Positions 1 through 9,413 are shown, counted from the first letter of the stretch. The stretch is DNA of 64,000 nucleotides from Streptomyces uncialis (GCF_036250755.1 NZ_CP109584.1:1-64000); one strand, 5' to 3'. The notes: generated from the letters alone by a model not told the origin. Translations and numbers: made by a program.

Positions 1-260
1 AAAAACGCGAAAGCGTTTCACGATAAATGCGAAAACAACCAAGACTCGCTGTGCCTAGTTGGTTAAACACCTGAAATCTGATCCTGCCCAGTTGCCGACG
101 GGCGGATACGGGGCGGCAAGCCGCCCCGTAGAGCGTGAATTGCGCAAGCGCAATTCGAATTCCAGCGCAAGCGCTGGAATAGAATTCCGTAAACGGAATT
201 CCCGGGGGAACCCAATTCGCGCAAGCGCGAATTGGGGGCGACCGCGCAAACGCGATCACC
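1..260. repeat. Telomere-like array of palindromes at the left end
   Basis: A series of inverted repeats fills this stretch. Positions 3-18 form a hairpin with a GAAA loop. Five perfect palindromes then follow, each with a central AA: 108-129, 137-156, 159-180, 182-201 and 211-236. A weaker one lies at about 240-256 whose arm mismatches are mostly G/T type. Streptomyces linear replicon ends carry such palindromes, which fold in the single-stranded 3' overhang and are patched from a terminal protein. The outermost bases are A-rich and do not match the common chromosomal end beginning CCCGC, so this would be a non-archetypal telomere. That base 1 is the true physical end is inferred. Confidence 0.65.
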
Positions 261-657
261 GGGCTGGCTAGAGGGGAGGTGCATCACGTGCGGGCCTGTG
301 TAGAACCTGGGGTTACTGGCCACTACCCCCGACAGGAACGTGACGGTCTGTCGGCCCGATCGGGTGCCGGCCTCACCGCAGTGACGGGTTCCGCTGCGCT
401 CCACCCGAACCCCTCCTCACCCGCCGAAGCCGTCCGATCAAGCCCACCAATCCTCGCCAGCATACCCCATCAACCGTGCGTGCAGGGGGGATTCGGCCAA
501 GAATCAGCCGACAGGGCGAACATGCTCTGTGAGTGATGCATCATGGGTCATGACTGTGTAGCATCTGGGTACAGACTTCAGCACCCCCGGCCCCTCACGC
601 CGCGCCGGATTTTCTTTTCTGATTGCGCGCCGATTCCGCTAAAAGGAGAACACGGGA
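261..657. promoter_or_regulatory. Gene-free leader between the end palindromes and the helicase gene
   Basis: I see no convincing gene here. The segment ends in an A-rich stretch with AAAAGGAG about 643, a good ribosome binding site for the ATG at 658. A GATGCATC palindrome lies near 536-543, in the likely promoter zone. No -10/-35 pair could be assigned with confidence. Confidence 0.4.
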
Positions 658-3054
658 ATGGCCAGGAAACTATTTCCTCACCAGATTGAGGCCGTGGCGG
701 CCATTGTGCGCGGCCTGGATATCCCACCGGGTGGCATTCCCATCCATGGCCTGCGTGGCCAGGTACATGCTGCGTGCGGAACGGGAAAGACCACTATTGC
801 TGCGGTGTCGGCAAAGCGCCTTGTGCCCAAGGGGCGCATTCTCGTTTTGGTGCCGACGCTGGATCTCCTGACTCAGACGGTGCGGGAGTGGCGGGGGGCC
901 GGGCACACGGGGCCGGCCGTCGCGGTGTGCAGCCTCAGCGACGACCCGGAGCTGTGGAACCTGAAGGTGCGCTCCACCACCAACCCGGTACAGCTGGCCC
1001 TGCGCCACGGCGAGGGGCCCGTCACCATCTTCGGGACGTACGCCTCGCTGTCGGTGCTGGCGGAGGCGTTCGAGGGCGTCTACGGGCAGCAGCTCGCGCC
1101 GATGGACCTCGCCGTGGTCGATGAGGCACACAGGACGTCCGGCTCGATGGGTAAGGCGTGGGCCGACATCCACAACCAGCACGTCATCCCCGCCCACCGG
1201 CGGCTGTATCTGACGGCGACGCCGCGGATCTGGCAGGAGCGGCCGAACTGGGAGGTCGCTGAAGGGGTGCGGGAGGCGCTGCCCAAGGAGATGGCGGCCT
1301 CAATGGATGACGAGGCCGTGTTCGGGCCCGTCCTGTACAGGCTCTCGCTGGCATCGGCGGTGTCCCGGGGCTTGCTGGCGCGGTATCAGATCATCGTCCT
1401 GGAGCTGAAGGACCCGGTCGTCACCCCGGAGCGGCTGATGGGCGAGGAGCGGCACACCGAGAGGGTCCGCGGTGAGCGCCTCGGAGCCCTCCAGGCCGCG
1501 CTCCTGCACACCATGGAGCAGCACGACCTGTCGACGTGCATCACCTTCCACCACCGGACCATAGAGGCGCAGGCGTACGCGGAGGGCTTGGAGCGGGTGG
1601 CGGCGAAGCTGCACGCGGACCAGCCCGAGAAGTACCCGGCGAGGATCTGGGCGGACTGGCTGTGCGGCGAGCACGTGCCCGAGCGGCGTCGCGACGTCCT
1701 GGGCGAGTTCGGGTCCACCGCCCGGCGTGCGGTGCTGTCGAACTGCCGGGTCCTGGGCGAGGGCGTCGACATCAGAGCGGTGGACTCCGTGGCCCTGATG
1801 GACCCCAAGGGCGCCCCGCACGACATCGTCCAGGCGATCGGCCGGGCGCTGCGGCAGAAGCCCGGACAGGGGAAGCTCGCCTCGTTGATCGTGCCGGTAT
1901 TCCTCCAGCCCGATGAGGAGCCGGAAGATATGTTCACCTCCGGTTCGTACCGGCCGTTGGTGAAGGTATTGGAGGGTCTGCGGGCGCACGATGAAGAGGC
2001 CGTGGAATTGCTGGCGATTCCACAGGAGCCTCAGAAAGACGACGTGGACCCGTCCGGGTACATCGGTCCGGCGCCCGAGGATGGTGAGGAGGAAACCCGT
2101 CTTCTGCTTCGTTTCGCGGCTCCGCGTGATCCGGTGATGGTCGCGGACTGGGTTTCGTTCAACGTGATCGACACCGAGCGCCAGGACTGGGCTCGCGGCT
2201 GGTCGGCGCTCAAGATGTTCACGGAGCGTGAGCATCACGCCCGAGTTCCCTATGGGCACAAAGAGGGCGCGACACCGCTGGGGCAGTGGGTCGCGGAACA
2301 GCGACGGGCCTACGCGGCCGGGGAGATGACCGGCAGGCGGGCGCAGCGGCTGGAGAAGCTGGGCATGGTCTGGAGCGTGGCGGACGAGCGGTTCCAGGAG
2401 AACCTGGAGGCCGCCAAGGCGTACTACGCGGACCATTGGACCCTCTGCGCTCCGAGGTCCGCCGTGGCCCTGTCCAGGCCGGTAGGACAGTGGTTGAGCA
2501 ATTTGCGGCGCCCCGGTGCGCTGGAGGACCGCCCTGAGTGGAGGGCTGCGCTGGAGGCCGTGGACGCGCACTGGGATCCGGCGTGGCCGGCGGAGTGGCA
2601 GCGGCACTACGCCGCGCTGCGGGAGCTGCTGGCGGACGAGGAGGACCGGTCCGAGGTCCTGCCCGGGGTCACCGTCCACGGCATGGACATCGGGAAATGG
2701 CTGGCGAAACAGCGTCAGCACACCGTCTGGGCAGGGCTGATGGACGGGCAGCGCGAGCTCCTGGAGGCCGTCGGCGTCGTGCCGCTGCCCCCGGAGCCGG
2801 AGCCCGCCAAGACGCCCAAGACGGCTTTGAGCGCCTTCGAGAAAGGCGTTGCGGCCCTGGCGCAGTACACGGCCCGCGAGGGCCACATGAAGGCCCCCAG
2901 AGGCCATGTGGAGGTTTTGCCGGATGGGTCTCAGATCAAGCTCGGGGTGTTTTTGAGCAACAGCAAGAGCCGCCGGGCCAAGCTGACCACGGACAAGCTC
3001 GCCGCGCTCGCCGCTCTGGGGCTGGAATGGGCGGCCACGGAAGGAGCGGCGTGA
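658..3054 (+). CDS. Superfamily 2 DEAD/DEAH helicase with helicase-associated repeats
   Basis: 798 aa. It should be an ATP-driven DNA helicase or translocase. Walker A (GTGKTT) lies at residues 41-46, the DEAH box at 155-158, TATPR at about 186-190, and the C-terminal RecA lobe ends in the motif VI-like QAIGRALRQ. Roughly residues 490-790 hold three or four repeats of the helicase-associated (HA) type, with W and G spacing typical of that family. A clear AAAAGGAG precedes the ATG. Genes of this architecture are common beside the ends of Streptomyces linear plasmids and chromosomes, which fits the palindromes upstream. A role in end replication or transfer is inferred. Confidence 0.85.
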   Translation: MARKLFPHQIEAVAAIVRGLDIPPGGIPIHGLRGQVHAACGTGKTTIAAVSAKRLVPKGRILVLVPTLDLLTQTVREWRGAGHTGPAVAVCSLSDDPELWNLKVRSTTNPVQLALRHGEGPVTIFGTYASLSVLAEAFEGVYGQQLAPMDLAVVDEAHRTSGSMGKAWADIHNQHVIPAHRRLYLTATPRIWQERPNWEVAEGVREALPKEMAASMDDEAVFGPVLYRLSLASAVSRGLLARYQIIVLELKDPVVTPERLMGEERHTERVRGERLGALQAALLHTMEQHDLSTCITFHHRTIEAQAYAEGLERVAAKLHADQPEKYPARIWADWLCGEHVPERRRDVLGEFGSTARRAVLSNCRVLGEGVDIRAVDSVALMDPKGAPHDIVQAIGRALRQKPGQGKLASLIVPVFLQPDEEPEDMFTSGSYRPLVKVLEGLRAHDEEAVELLAIPQEPQKDDVDPSGYIGPAPEDGEEETRLLLRFAAPRDPVMVADWVSFNVIDTERQDWARGWSALKMFTEREHHARVPYGHKEGATPLGQWVAEQRRAYAAGEMTGRRAQRLEKLGMVWSVADERFQENLEAAKAYYADHWTLCAPRSAVALSRPVGQWLSNLRRPGALEDRPEWRAALEAVDAHWDPAWPAEWQRHYAALRELLADEEDRSEVLPGVTVHGMDIGKWLAKQRQHTVWAGLMDGQRELLEAVGVVPLPPEPEPAKTPKTALSAFEKGVAALAQYTAREGHMKAPRGHVEVLPDGSQIKLGVFLSNSKSRRAKLTTDKLAALAALGLEWAATEGAA

Positions 3055-3344
3055 TGGCCGCGGACCAGGCCGCCGCGGCCGGCCCCGCTCCCGGTCTCTC
3101 CGGTCGAGGTGAGCGGGAGGAGCAGCGTGTGCGGGCGGCCGGGCGGCGGCACGTCCGGGGCAGTGCCTTCGCCGAGACGGAGGACATTATCTCGGTTCTG
3201 CTGTCCGACCCTGGGGTGCGGGAGGCGCGGGCGCGGGTGGAGGAGGCGGAGGCGGAGTTCGGCAGGGAGTTGTGCGCCCGTCTCCAGCCGTTCCAGGACC
3301 GGTACGACCAGGCGGGGTGCGTGACGGCGACGCGGCCCGGCTGA
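3054..3344 (+). CDS. Small charged protein coupled to the helicase
   Basis: 96 aa, not recognised. Its ATG overlaps the helicase stop as ATGA, so translation is probably coupled. The N-terminus is rich in Ala and Gly. The second half is an Arg/Glu-rich helix (VREARARVEEAEAEFGREL) likely to be a short coiled coil. It may partner the helicase, but nothing in the sequence shows a catalytic site. Confidence 0.6.
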   Translation: MAADQAAAAGPAPGLSGRGEREEQRVRAAGRRHVRGSAFAETEDIISVLLSDPGVREARARVEEAEAEFGRELCARLQPFQDRYDQAGCVTATRPG

Positions 3345-3493
3345 CCGAGCTCTGTGCGGGCAAGCACGGCCGCTGGGGACGGATCTGCGTCCTGCCCGAC
3401 GGTCACGAGACCTCGATGGAGGAACCGCACTGGGGCCGCACCGGCGAAGGCCGGCCGGTCGCGTGGGTGGGCAGCGCTCCCGACGACTGGTGA
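3317..3493 (+). CDS. Short conserved-type hypothetical protein
   Basis: 58 aa from a GTG inside the end of the preceding gene. It contains two Cys (CAGKHGRWGRIC) and a DGHE/HWGR segment, a composition seen in small actinobacterial plasmid and phage proteins of unknown function. It could bind a metal. It is the last gene before a strong hairpin at 3560-3584. Confidence 0.5.
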   Translation: MRDGDAARLTELCAGKHGRWGRICVLPDGHETSMEEPHWGRTGEGRPVAWVGSAPDDW

Positions 3494-3559
3494 GAGACCA
3501 CGTTCACGGCGCCGCTTCGGGAGTGGCGTGGGCGGCGTCGTGAACACTGCGGAAAACAG

Positions 3560-3584
3560 CCCCGGGCGCACAGCGCGCCCGGGG
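3560..3584. terminator. Perfect 10-bp GC hairpin
   Basis: CCCCGGGCGC and GCGCCCGGGG flank a 5-nt loop. It lies downstream of the helicase operon and can also end transcripts from the minus strand. A related hairpin occurs at 5679-5706 beside the second copy of the nearby duplicated segment. Confidence 0.7.
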
Positions 3585-3687
3585 CGGATTCGCTGCCTGG
3601 GGTCGGCGCGATCCAGGCCCAGGGCCTACACACACACCTCAGCCCGATGCGGCTGCTCAGGGCCTGGCATCGCACTGGTGTGCGTGT

Positions 3688-3925
3688 AAGCCCTGGGATC
3701 TGGGGCCACTCCCCCACGCCGTGAACAGCACTGCGGCCCGAGCGGGTTCGGTGAGCCGGTCCAGACGCGTGCAGAGGGCCCGTGCGGGGCGGGCACGGTT
3801 CTGGACGCAGCGGGCGGTGCCCTTGAGGGGTGCGGACAGGCGTCCGTCGGCTTCACGGAGGACGATGTCGGCGAGGGCGCCGCGGCCGTCGTTCCTGGGC
3901 AGGGTGCCGGCGTAGCGGCGGATGT
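3688..3925 (-). pseudogene. Duplicated gene remnant, copy 1
   Basis: About 240 bp closely similar to 5273-5500 in the same orientation. The minus-strand reading contains GRGALADIVLREADGRL and a C-terminal part with RARPARALCTRLDRLTEP, which looks like the end of a real protein that I cannot name. There is no start or upstream domain. The segment between 3494 and 4036 otherwise holds the hairpin at 3560 and a long imperfect inverted repeat (about 3613-3688), and no gene. Confidence 0.45.
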
Positions 3926-4036
3926 CGGCAGTGTGTGCGGGGTCCCGGCTTGCCGGAGCCGGTGGCGTGCCGGCCGGGTGGGCCGGCACGCCACCGGTGG
4001 GTGGCGGGGGGCGGGGTTGGTGGTGCGGGTGTCGGG

Positions 4037-5011
4037 TCAGGCGTCCTGGATGTACCAGCGCTGGTTGGTGTAGCCGGCATCGCTCCACTGGTCGACGTTT
4101 CCGCCGTCGTCGGTGGACGCGCCGTGGACGGTCAGGGCCTTGCCGCTGTTCGCGTTGGTGAGCTTGTAGCCGTTGCCGGTGTCTTCGAGGTGCCAGTGCT
4201 GGTTGGCCTGGTTCTTGTAGGTCCACTGGTCGACGTTTCCGCCGTCGTCCGTGGTCGCGCCGTGGACGGTCAGGGCCTTGCCGCTGTTCGCGTTGGTCAG
4301 GCTGTGGCCGTTGCCGGTGTCCGCCAGGTGCCAGTGCTGGTTGGGCTGGCTCGGGTAGTAGGTCCACTGGTCGACGTTGGCGCCGTCGTCGGTGGACGCG
4401 CCGCTGACGGTCAGGGCCTTGCCGCTGTTCACGTTGATCAGTTTGACCCGGCGGCTCGGGGCGCCGGTGTGGGCGCGGAGCCTGAGGCGGACGCGGGTCT
4501 CACCGCGGGCGGTTCCGTCGATCAGGGCCTCGAAGGTGCTCGGGTTCTGGGCTGTCCCCAGGTCCGTGAGGGGGATCTTGAACACATAGCCGCCGACCGT
4601 GTCATCCCCGTCGAGGGCGCTGTGCGAAGAGCTGTGGCCCCAGATCCGGTTTCCGGACTGTATCTGGAGGCCTGTCAGTCCTTCCGCGGTCCCGCTGCCC
4701 TGGGTCCCGAGGATGGCGTGGAAACGCTCTCGCCTGCCGCGTTCGTCGATGCCCCCGTCCTCTTCCCATGCGATGACGGCCACGGTGAGGCCGTCCGCCG
4801 GTACGGTCTGCTGCCAGAGGACGGCGTTGGTGAAGCTGTGCGTCTCTCCGGCGTCGACGCTGGTGAACACCTGGGACAGCACGGTCGAATTGGCGCCGTT
4901 GCTGGTGTGGGCGTAGAAGTCGAAGTAGATCTCGTCGGAGGACGATGCTTCGGTCGACTCCCGCTCGCAGACGAAGTTCTCCGCCCAGACCGTGATCTGC
5001 TGATCGCTCAT
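4037..5011 (-). CDS. Ricin-type beta-trefoil lectin, apparently not exported by Sec
   Basis: 324 aa. The last ~135 residues form one beta-trefoil with three repeats (NSGKALTV...DDG.NVDQW, each followed by N.HWHL or NQRWYI), the pattern of RICIN/QxW carbohydrate-binding domains. The N-terminal ~190 residues are a separate beta-rich domain I do not recognise. There is no signal peptide: the protein starts MSDQQITVWAENF. The start has a strong GAGGAGGGG site. It is flanked on both sides by copies of one duplicated segment, suggesting the gene arrived or was rearranged as a cassette. Binding of a cell-wall or host polysaccharide is inferred. Confidence 0.75.
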   Translation of the reverse strand: MSDQQITVWAENFVCERESTEASSSDEIYFDFYAHTSNGANSTVLSQVFTSVDAGETHSFTNAVLWQQTVPADGLTVAVIAWEEDGGIDERGRRERFHAILGTQGSGTAEGLTGLQIQSGNRIWGHSSSHSALDGDDTVGGYVFKIPLTDLGTAQNPSTFEALIDGTARGETRVRLRLRAHTGAPSRRVKLINVNSGKALTVSGASTDDGANVDQWTYYPSQPNQHWHLADTGNGHSLTNANSGKALTVHGATTDDGGNVDQWTYKNQANQHWHLEDTGNGYKLTNANSGKALTVHGASTDDGGNVDQWSDAGYTNQRWYIQDA

Positions 5012-5272
5012 AAGGGCCCCTCCTCAAGGGGGACAGAACCCCCGCACACCGGAGGTCACAGCCAGTGATCGTTTCAGCACCCGTCCGGATGGTCCAGAGC
5101 GCTTTCCGGCCGAAACCCGGATGACTCACCGGCATACGGCACAACAGCCACCCGGCCACCAGCCGCCACCCCCGAACACCGCACCGAGACCCACCGCCCC
5201 GCCGATCCCGGCTCCCGCCCGATGCCGTCCCCTGCCGGCGCACGAACCGATGAGGGCCGAACGGGGACCTCG

Positions 5273-5500
5273 GAGGCCCTGGGATCCTGGGCCGCTCCCC
5301 CGCAGAACTACTCGATGGCCGCAGCGGGTTCGGTGAGGCGGTCCAGCCGCGTGTAGAGGGACCGTACGAGGCGGGCGCGGTTCCGGACGCAGCGTGCGGT
5401 GCCCTTGAGGGGTGCGGGCAGACGTCCGGCGGCTTCGCGGAGGACGATGTCGGCGAGGGCGCCGCGGCCGTCGCTCCCTGGGCAGGGCGGCGGCGTGGCG
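5273..5500 (-). pseudogene. Duplicated gene remnant, copy 2 (frameshifted)
   Basis: Second copy of the segment at 3688-3925. On the minus strand it reads GRGALADIVLREAAGRL, then RARLVRSLYTRLDRLTEP and ends in AAAIE plus a stop. One extra base relative to copy 1, near the CCCAGG(G) run at about 5475-5485, breaks the frame upstream. The rest of 5012-5826 holds no gene I can support, apart from the hairpin at 5679-5706. Confidence 0.45.
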
Positions 5501-5678
5501 GCGGACGACGGCGGCCACAGCGCGGGCGTGTCCGGTGAAGCTGGAGGGCGCTCTCCTCAGCGGCTGGAGCGGCGCACCGACCGCTGGCGGACCGTCCTTT
5601 GGGAGGCCGGAGTCGAGTGAGCGTGACACCGCCCTCAGCCGGTCGTTGAACCAGCCGGTCAAGCGAAGTGCACCACCA

Positions 5679-5706
5679 GGCCCCGGGCGCAGCAGCGCCC
5701 GGGGCC
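5679..5706. terminator. Perfect 12-bp GC hairpin
   Basis: GGCCCCGGGCGC and its complement flank AGCA. It shares the CCCCGGGCGC stem with the hairpin at 3560-3584. It lies downstream of the lectin gene at 5827-6453 on the minus strand and is well placed to end its transcript. Confidence 0.7.
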
Positions 5707-5826
5707 GCGTGCTTCACGAGATGATGGGGGCGATGACGGGTAGGAGGTGCTCGATGATGGCGATCACGTGGTCCACCCAGGTCACAGCGGCCGGCCTTCT
5801 TTTCTCACAGTGATGTGCAAGGGGGG

Positions 5827-6453
5827 TCAGACGGGCAGGAGCTGGAATTTCTGGTTCTGCCCCTGGTTGCAGGTCCAGTAGACGACGCCCGCGTTGTCGT
5901 TCATGTTGAACTCGGCGACGTCAAGGCAATCGTGCGTCCCCCATTCGTTCGGGTCCGAGAACTGCTTGATCTCGTATCCCGCCGAGGGGTTGCCGCCGAA
6001 CGAGAACGCGATTTGCCGGTAGTACCTGTCGCAGCCCGTCGTACGGGCCGACTCACCGAGGGCCGCGCCCCCGCCGGGCTGCGGGCCCCACGGCCTGTTG
6101 TAGCCCCAGCAGTAGCCGCTCGTGCCGGCGATGCTGTACCAGTTCTCCCCGAACTCGTTGCTGCGGAGGTTGAGCCTGAACTGCTGGGTGGGGCGTCCGT
6201 CGCAGGGCTGCTGCACGAGCTGGGCGTCCCAGCCGGTGCTGTTTCCGTAGGGGCCGATGCACTTGCCGGAGTGAACGGCCCGGATGGTGTAGAGACCGTT
6301 GTGCTGCGGCGCCGACGGCTCGGCCGCCACCCTCTGGGGCGCTGCGGCGGGTGCGGCGCCCGCGGTGGGTGCGATGCCGAGAGTGGCGAGGGCGAGGGCG
6401 ATTAACGTGAGGCCGCCACGGGCCGTACGCGAGCGGGGGGAAATACGGGACAT
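5827..6453 (-). CDS. Secreted ricin-type lectin
   Basis: 208 aa. The N-terminus is a Sec signal peptide: basic residues, a hydrophobic stretch (GGLTLIALALATLG) and an AGAAPAA cleavage zone around residue 33-36. The mature part is a single RICIN-like domain (GLYTIRAVHSGKCIG..., DAQLVQQPCDG, QQFRL, DCLDVAEFNMNDNAGVVYWTC, QKFQLLPV) with paired cysteines fitting an exported protein. Start chosen at the ATG before the signal peptide, with GGAG upstream. It probably binds extracellular glycans. Confidence 0.8.
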   Translation of the reverse strand: MSRISPRSRTARGGLTLIALALATLGIAPTAGAAPAAAPQRVAAEPSAPQHNGLYTIRAVHSGKCIGPYGNSTGWDAQLVQQPCDGRPTQQFRLNLRSNEFGENWYSIAGTSGYCWGYNRPWGPQPGGGAALGESARTTGCDRYYRQIAFSFGGNPSAGYEIKQFSDPNEWGTHDCLDVAEFNMNDNAGVVYWTCNQGQNQKFQLLPV

Positions 6454-6981
6454 GAGCTCACACTCCGGCAGACAGGGGGTGGGGGCGACGGCGTTCCGGC
6501 GGAGGAGAACCCTCCGCCACGCCGTGCTGATGTGCAGTATGACGAATGAAACACCTGATGAAATGGGGTGCGGACAGTCCCGTTCGGGTGAATTGGAGAA
6601 CGCGCGTACGCGCACCCTCGGCCTCACCAACAACGGACCCGATCCGCTGAACGAAGCCACGGTCACCGCAGCCACCGTCGTTCGCCGTTCGCCCCGATGG
6701 AGCCGGACGACGTCATCCGCGCGTTCGCCTGCCTCCGGGCGATGCAGGCCCACGGCATCGTCACCGACGATTCCGTGCGCTTCCCCGCGATGTCTGGCAT
6801 CGCCGGTGACGATGCCGTGCATCCGGTCCACGCCGGATGCACGGGAGCCGGAGTGCCCGGTATCGTCCGGCGATGCCGGGCACTCCCGCACGACGGCCCC
6901 TGCCCGCCGGTGGAGAACACTCCGTCCAGTGGACTCCACCGGCATCGACCGGCCGGTGGGCTCCACTGGCCGGGGGTCCGC
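6454..6981. repeat. Gene-free spacer with GATGC-type palindromes
   Basis: No gene seen. Between about 6740 and 6890 are several GATGC/GCATC units, the best a hairpin of GAGTGCCCGG with CCGGGCACTC at about 6853-6888. At about 6931-6975 the arms CCAGTGGACTCCACCGG and CCGGTGGGCTCCACTGG form a strong hairpin just after the DUF11 gene and probably terminate it. The palindromes belong to the same family as those at 14.6-15.3 kb. Confidence 0.5.
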
Positions 6982-8370
6982 TCAGGTCTGCGCGGTGCAG
7001 GCGGGTGCGGGGGTGACGCAGACGGTGACGCTGTCGGAGTTGTCCGTCTGGTCGGGGTCGCTCTCGCTGCCGGTCACGGTGGCGGTGTTGGCGACCCGCC
7101 CGGGGGTGGTGGCCTTGGCCCGCAGGGTCAGGGTGGCGGTGGAGCCGTGGGCGAGGGCGCCGACAGCCCATTGGCCGGTCGCCAGGTCGTAGGCCCCGGT
7201 GGAGGTTTCGGCGGAGAGGAAGACGAGGGAGGCGAGGAGCTGGTCGGTGACGGTCACGCCGGTCGCCGGGTTGGGGCCGGTGTTGCGGACGGTGATCCGG
7301 TAGGTCACGGTCTGCCCGACGGTGACGGTGGTCGCGTCGGCGGCCTTGGTCACGGTCAGGTCGGCGGCCGGGCGGACTTCGACGGACGTCTGGTTGGAGG
7401 TGGCGGTCAGTTGTTCGGGGGTCGCCGCGAGACGGTTCTCATAGGCGGCCGAGGCCGTGTTGGTGATCCGCCCGCCGCCGCTCGCGGTGTTCACGGTGAC
7501 CTTGTACTCCACCGTGGTCCCCGCGGGCAGGACGGCGGTGTTGGCCAGCGCGCCGCCCTGCGTCGCGGTCGCCCCGTTGCCGAGGCGGAAGACCACCTTG
7601 TTGTTCGTGGCGTCGAAGTTCGCCTGGTCGTCGCCGCTCTGGTCCGTCTTCGCGCCGACGTTCGGCCCGTCCACGATGCGCAGGGAGCCGGGCAGGAAGG
7701 TGGTTCCGGACGGGACGGCGTCGGTCAGGACGAGTGCCTCGGCCGCGTCGCCGCCGGTGTTCGTCGCCTTGAGGCGGTAGGTGAGGACGCTGCCGACCTC
7801 CACCGGGCCCGCCGGGGAGACGGTCTTCTCGAGGACCACGGCCGGGGCGGTCCCGAAGAAGACCCCGTCCAGGAAGTTCCCGACCGTCGGGCCCCCGACG
7901 GAGGAGACCGAGCGGAACGCGAACCGGGTCAGGTTCTGGCCCGCCGGGACGGTGTAGGTCCCGGTGTAGAAGCCCCAGGCGGTGTTGCCGTCGCTGAAGG
8001 TCTGCTGCTGGACCACGGAGCCCGGCGCGCCGATGTCCAGCGCCATGACATCCGTGCCGGCCCGCCCCCGGTGGTACAGCTTCCAGTAGAGCCTGGTCCC
8101 CGGCGTGGTCGGCAGATCCTGGTAGAGCGTGGACACCTGATACGCGTTCAGCTCGGCGAACTGGGAGCCCACGGCGGAGGGGACGGCGTTGTGGCCGGAG
8201 CGCCACAGCTCGATCAGGTGGTCGGTCGCGGTGGTGATCCAGCCGGGGACTTTCCTGGCCTGCGACTGGGTCGAGTCCGGCAGGATCTCGAAGGTGCCGT
8301 TGAGGACCGGCTCCTCGAAGCCGCCGTTGACCAGGGCGACCCGGAGCGGAGTAGTGGGAGGTGTGGTCAC
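6982..8370 (-). CDS. Surface-type protein with DUF11 repeats
   Basis: 462 aa. Residues ~10-180 form a lectin-like jelly-roll type domain (ALVNGGFEEPV..., PGWITTATDHLIELW, FAELNAYQ). Then come two DUF11 repeats (VLEKTVSPAGPVEVGSVLTY; DLTVTKAADATTVTVGQ), each with the alternating Thr/Val pattern and the NTGGDAA / NTGPNPATG turn of that family. Start taken at the GTG with GGGGAAG upstream. There is no classical signal peptide and no LPXTG tail, so the export route is unclear. DUF11 proteins are usually stalk or adhesion modules at the cell surface. Confidence 0.7.
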   Translation of the reverse strand: MTTPPTTPLRVALVNGGFEEPVLNGTFEILPDSTQSQARKVPGWITTATDHLIELWRSGHNAVPSAVGSQFAELNAYQVSTLYQDLPTTPGTRLYWKLYHRGRAGTDVMALDIGAPGSVVQQQTFSDGNTAWGFYTGTYTVPAGQNLTRFAFRSVSSVGGPTVGNFLDGVFFGTAPAVVLEKTVSPAGPVEVGSVLTYRLKATNTGGDAAEALVLTDAVPSGTTFLPGSLRIVDGPNVGAKTDQSGDDQANFDATNNKVVFRLGNGATATQGGALANTAVLPAGTTVEYKVTVNTASGGGRITNTASAAYENRLAATPEQLTATSNQTSVEVRPAADLTVTKAADATTVTVGQTVTYRITVRNTGPNPATGVTVTDQLLASLVFLSAETSTGAYDLATGQWAVGALAHGSTATLTLRAKATTPGRVANTATVTGSESDPDQTDNSDSVTVCVTPAPACTAQT

Positions 8371-8759
8371 AGTTCTTCCCCTTGTTTCGGCGCTGCTGGG
8401 GGTGCGTCCGGACGGCCGGACCACGGACACGGCCCCGGCAGCGCCGGGACCGATGGAGGATCAGAACACAGTCGGACAAACGCGAAAAGCGACACTGACG
8501 ACTCCTCGCCAAACCACCCGCACCGGGTTTACCGGACACCGCCACCGATGCCGCCGCACAACCCTCTCCCTTCGTGCTTCACCCCCGTCACACCGGCCGC
8601 ACTTCTCACCGCCGCCCCTCCCTCAAAGCCCGAAAAAAACCCCGCACCCCTTCCTTGAGCACCCCTCGATCGAGTGGTTTGCCGACCGCCGGGCCGGTTA
8701 CGGAACACACCCCGCCGAGGACCCCGAGACCCCGGAGCTCCAAAGGCCGTCCATGGCAG

Positions 8760-9060
8760 CGCGACCGTACGGATGGCTGCCGGCGCGGGATCGACGCCGG
8801 CCGGGGCCGGAGGCAGTGCGTTCCCCTGCGGGCAATAGGAGCCGAGGAGGGTGTTGGCGAGACCGAGTTCGTGGGGACCGGTCGCGGGGCCGGGAGCGGC
8901 TGTGTGCCAGTCTCCGAGCCGGATCGGTCGCCGTCCCGGAGGGTGTTGCTGGGGTAGGCGTCGCCGTGCCGGCCAGGGCCGGATGACCGCCGCGTCCCGG
9001 GGCACCGGCCGACACGACCCGGTCTCCCGGGCGCGGAGACGACCAAACTCTTCCACCGGG
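8760..9060 (-). pseudogene. Frameshifted remnant of an aminoglycoside-phosphotransferase-like gene
   Basis: On the minus strand one frame reads GRHGDAYPSNTLRDGDR (about 8974-8924). The next frame continues RPIRLGDWHTAAPGP...HELGLANTL (about 8930-8840). Together these resemble the HGDxxxxN catalytic loop and the D(W)-containing metal loop of APH/choline-kinase-fold enzymes. One frameshift separates them and no intact start or N-lobe is visible. The rest of 8371-9413 shows no supportable gene. Confidence 0.35.
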
Positions 9061-9413
9061 TCCGAACGGGAACAGCTGGAACAACTGGCGTGAGGCTGAA
9101 GGCGCGGCTGTGTGATGACGTCGACTCGCTGGACAGCTACCTGCCGCCGCGGAAGGTCGCCGGGTGCTGGAGGAGCCCCGGCCGGCCAGGGTGTGACGCC
9201 AGTTCGGCGTCGTCGCTGGGCGGCGCGAACCGTGAGCGGGCCCCGTGCGCACACGTGTGCGCGCCCGGGGCCCATGGTCTGGCCGGGGGGCAGCTCTCAG
9301 TGTCGTGCGGGTCGGTGAGCCGGTTGACGACGAGATCGCAGGCGCACCCGCGGTGTGTCCGGGCTGGGCGGGCCGTTGTCCGTCGCGGCGGCGCGGCCGG
9401 TGGAGGGGCGGGG

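Noticed and set aside
1300..2907. 535-aa minus-strand open frame inside the helicase gene
   Set aside because: Antisense shadow; His/Arg/Leu-rich with no motif, while the plus strand has all helicase motifs.
6697..8658. 653-aa plus-strand open frame opposite the DUF11 gene
   Set aside because: Low-complexity Gly/Val/Arg product antisense to a gene with clear DUF11 repeats and a good ribosome site.
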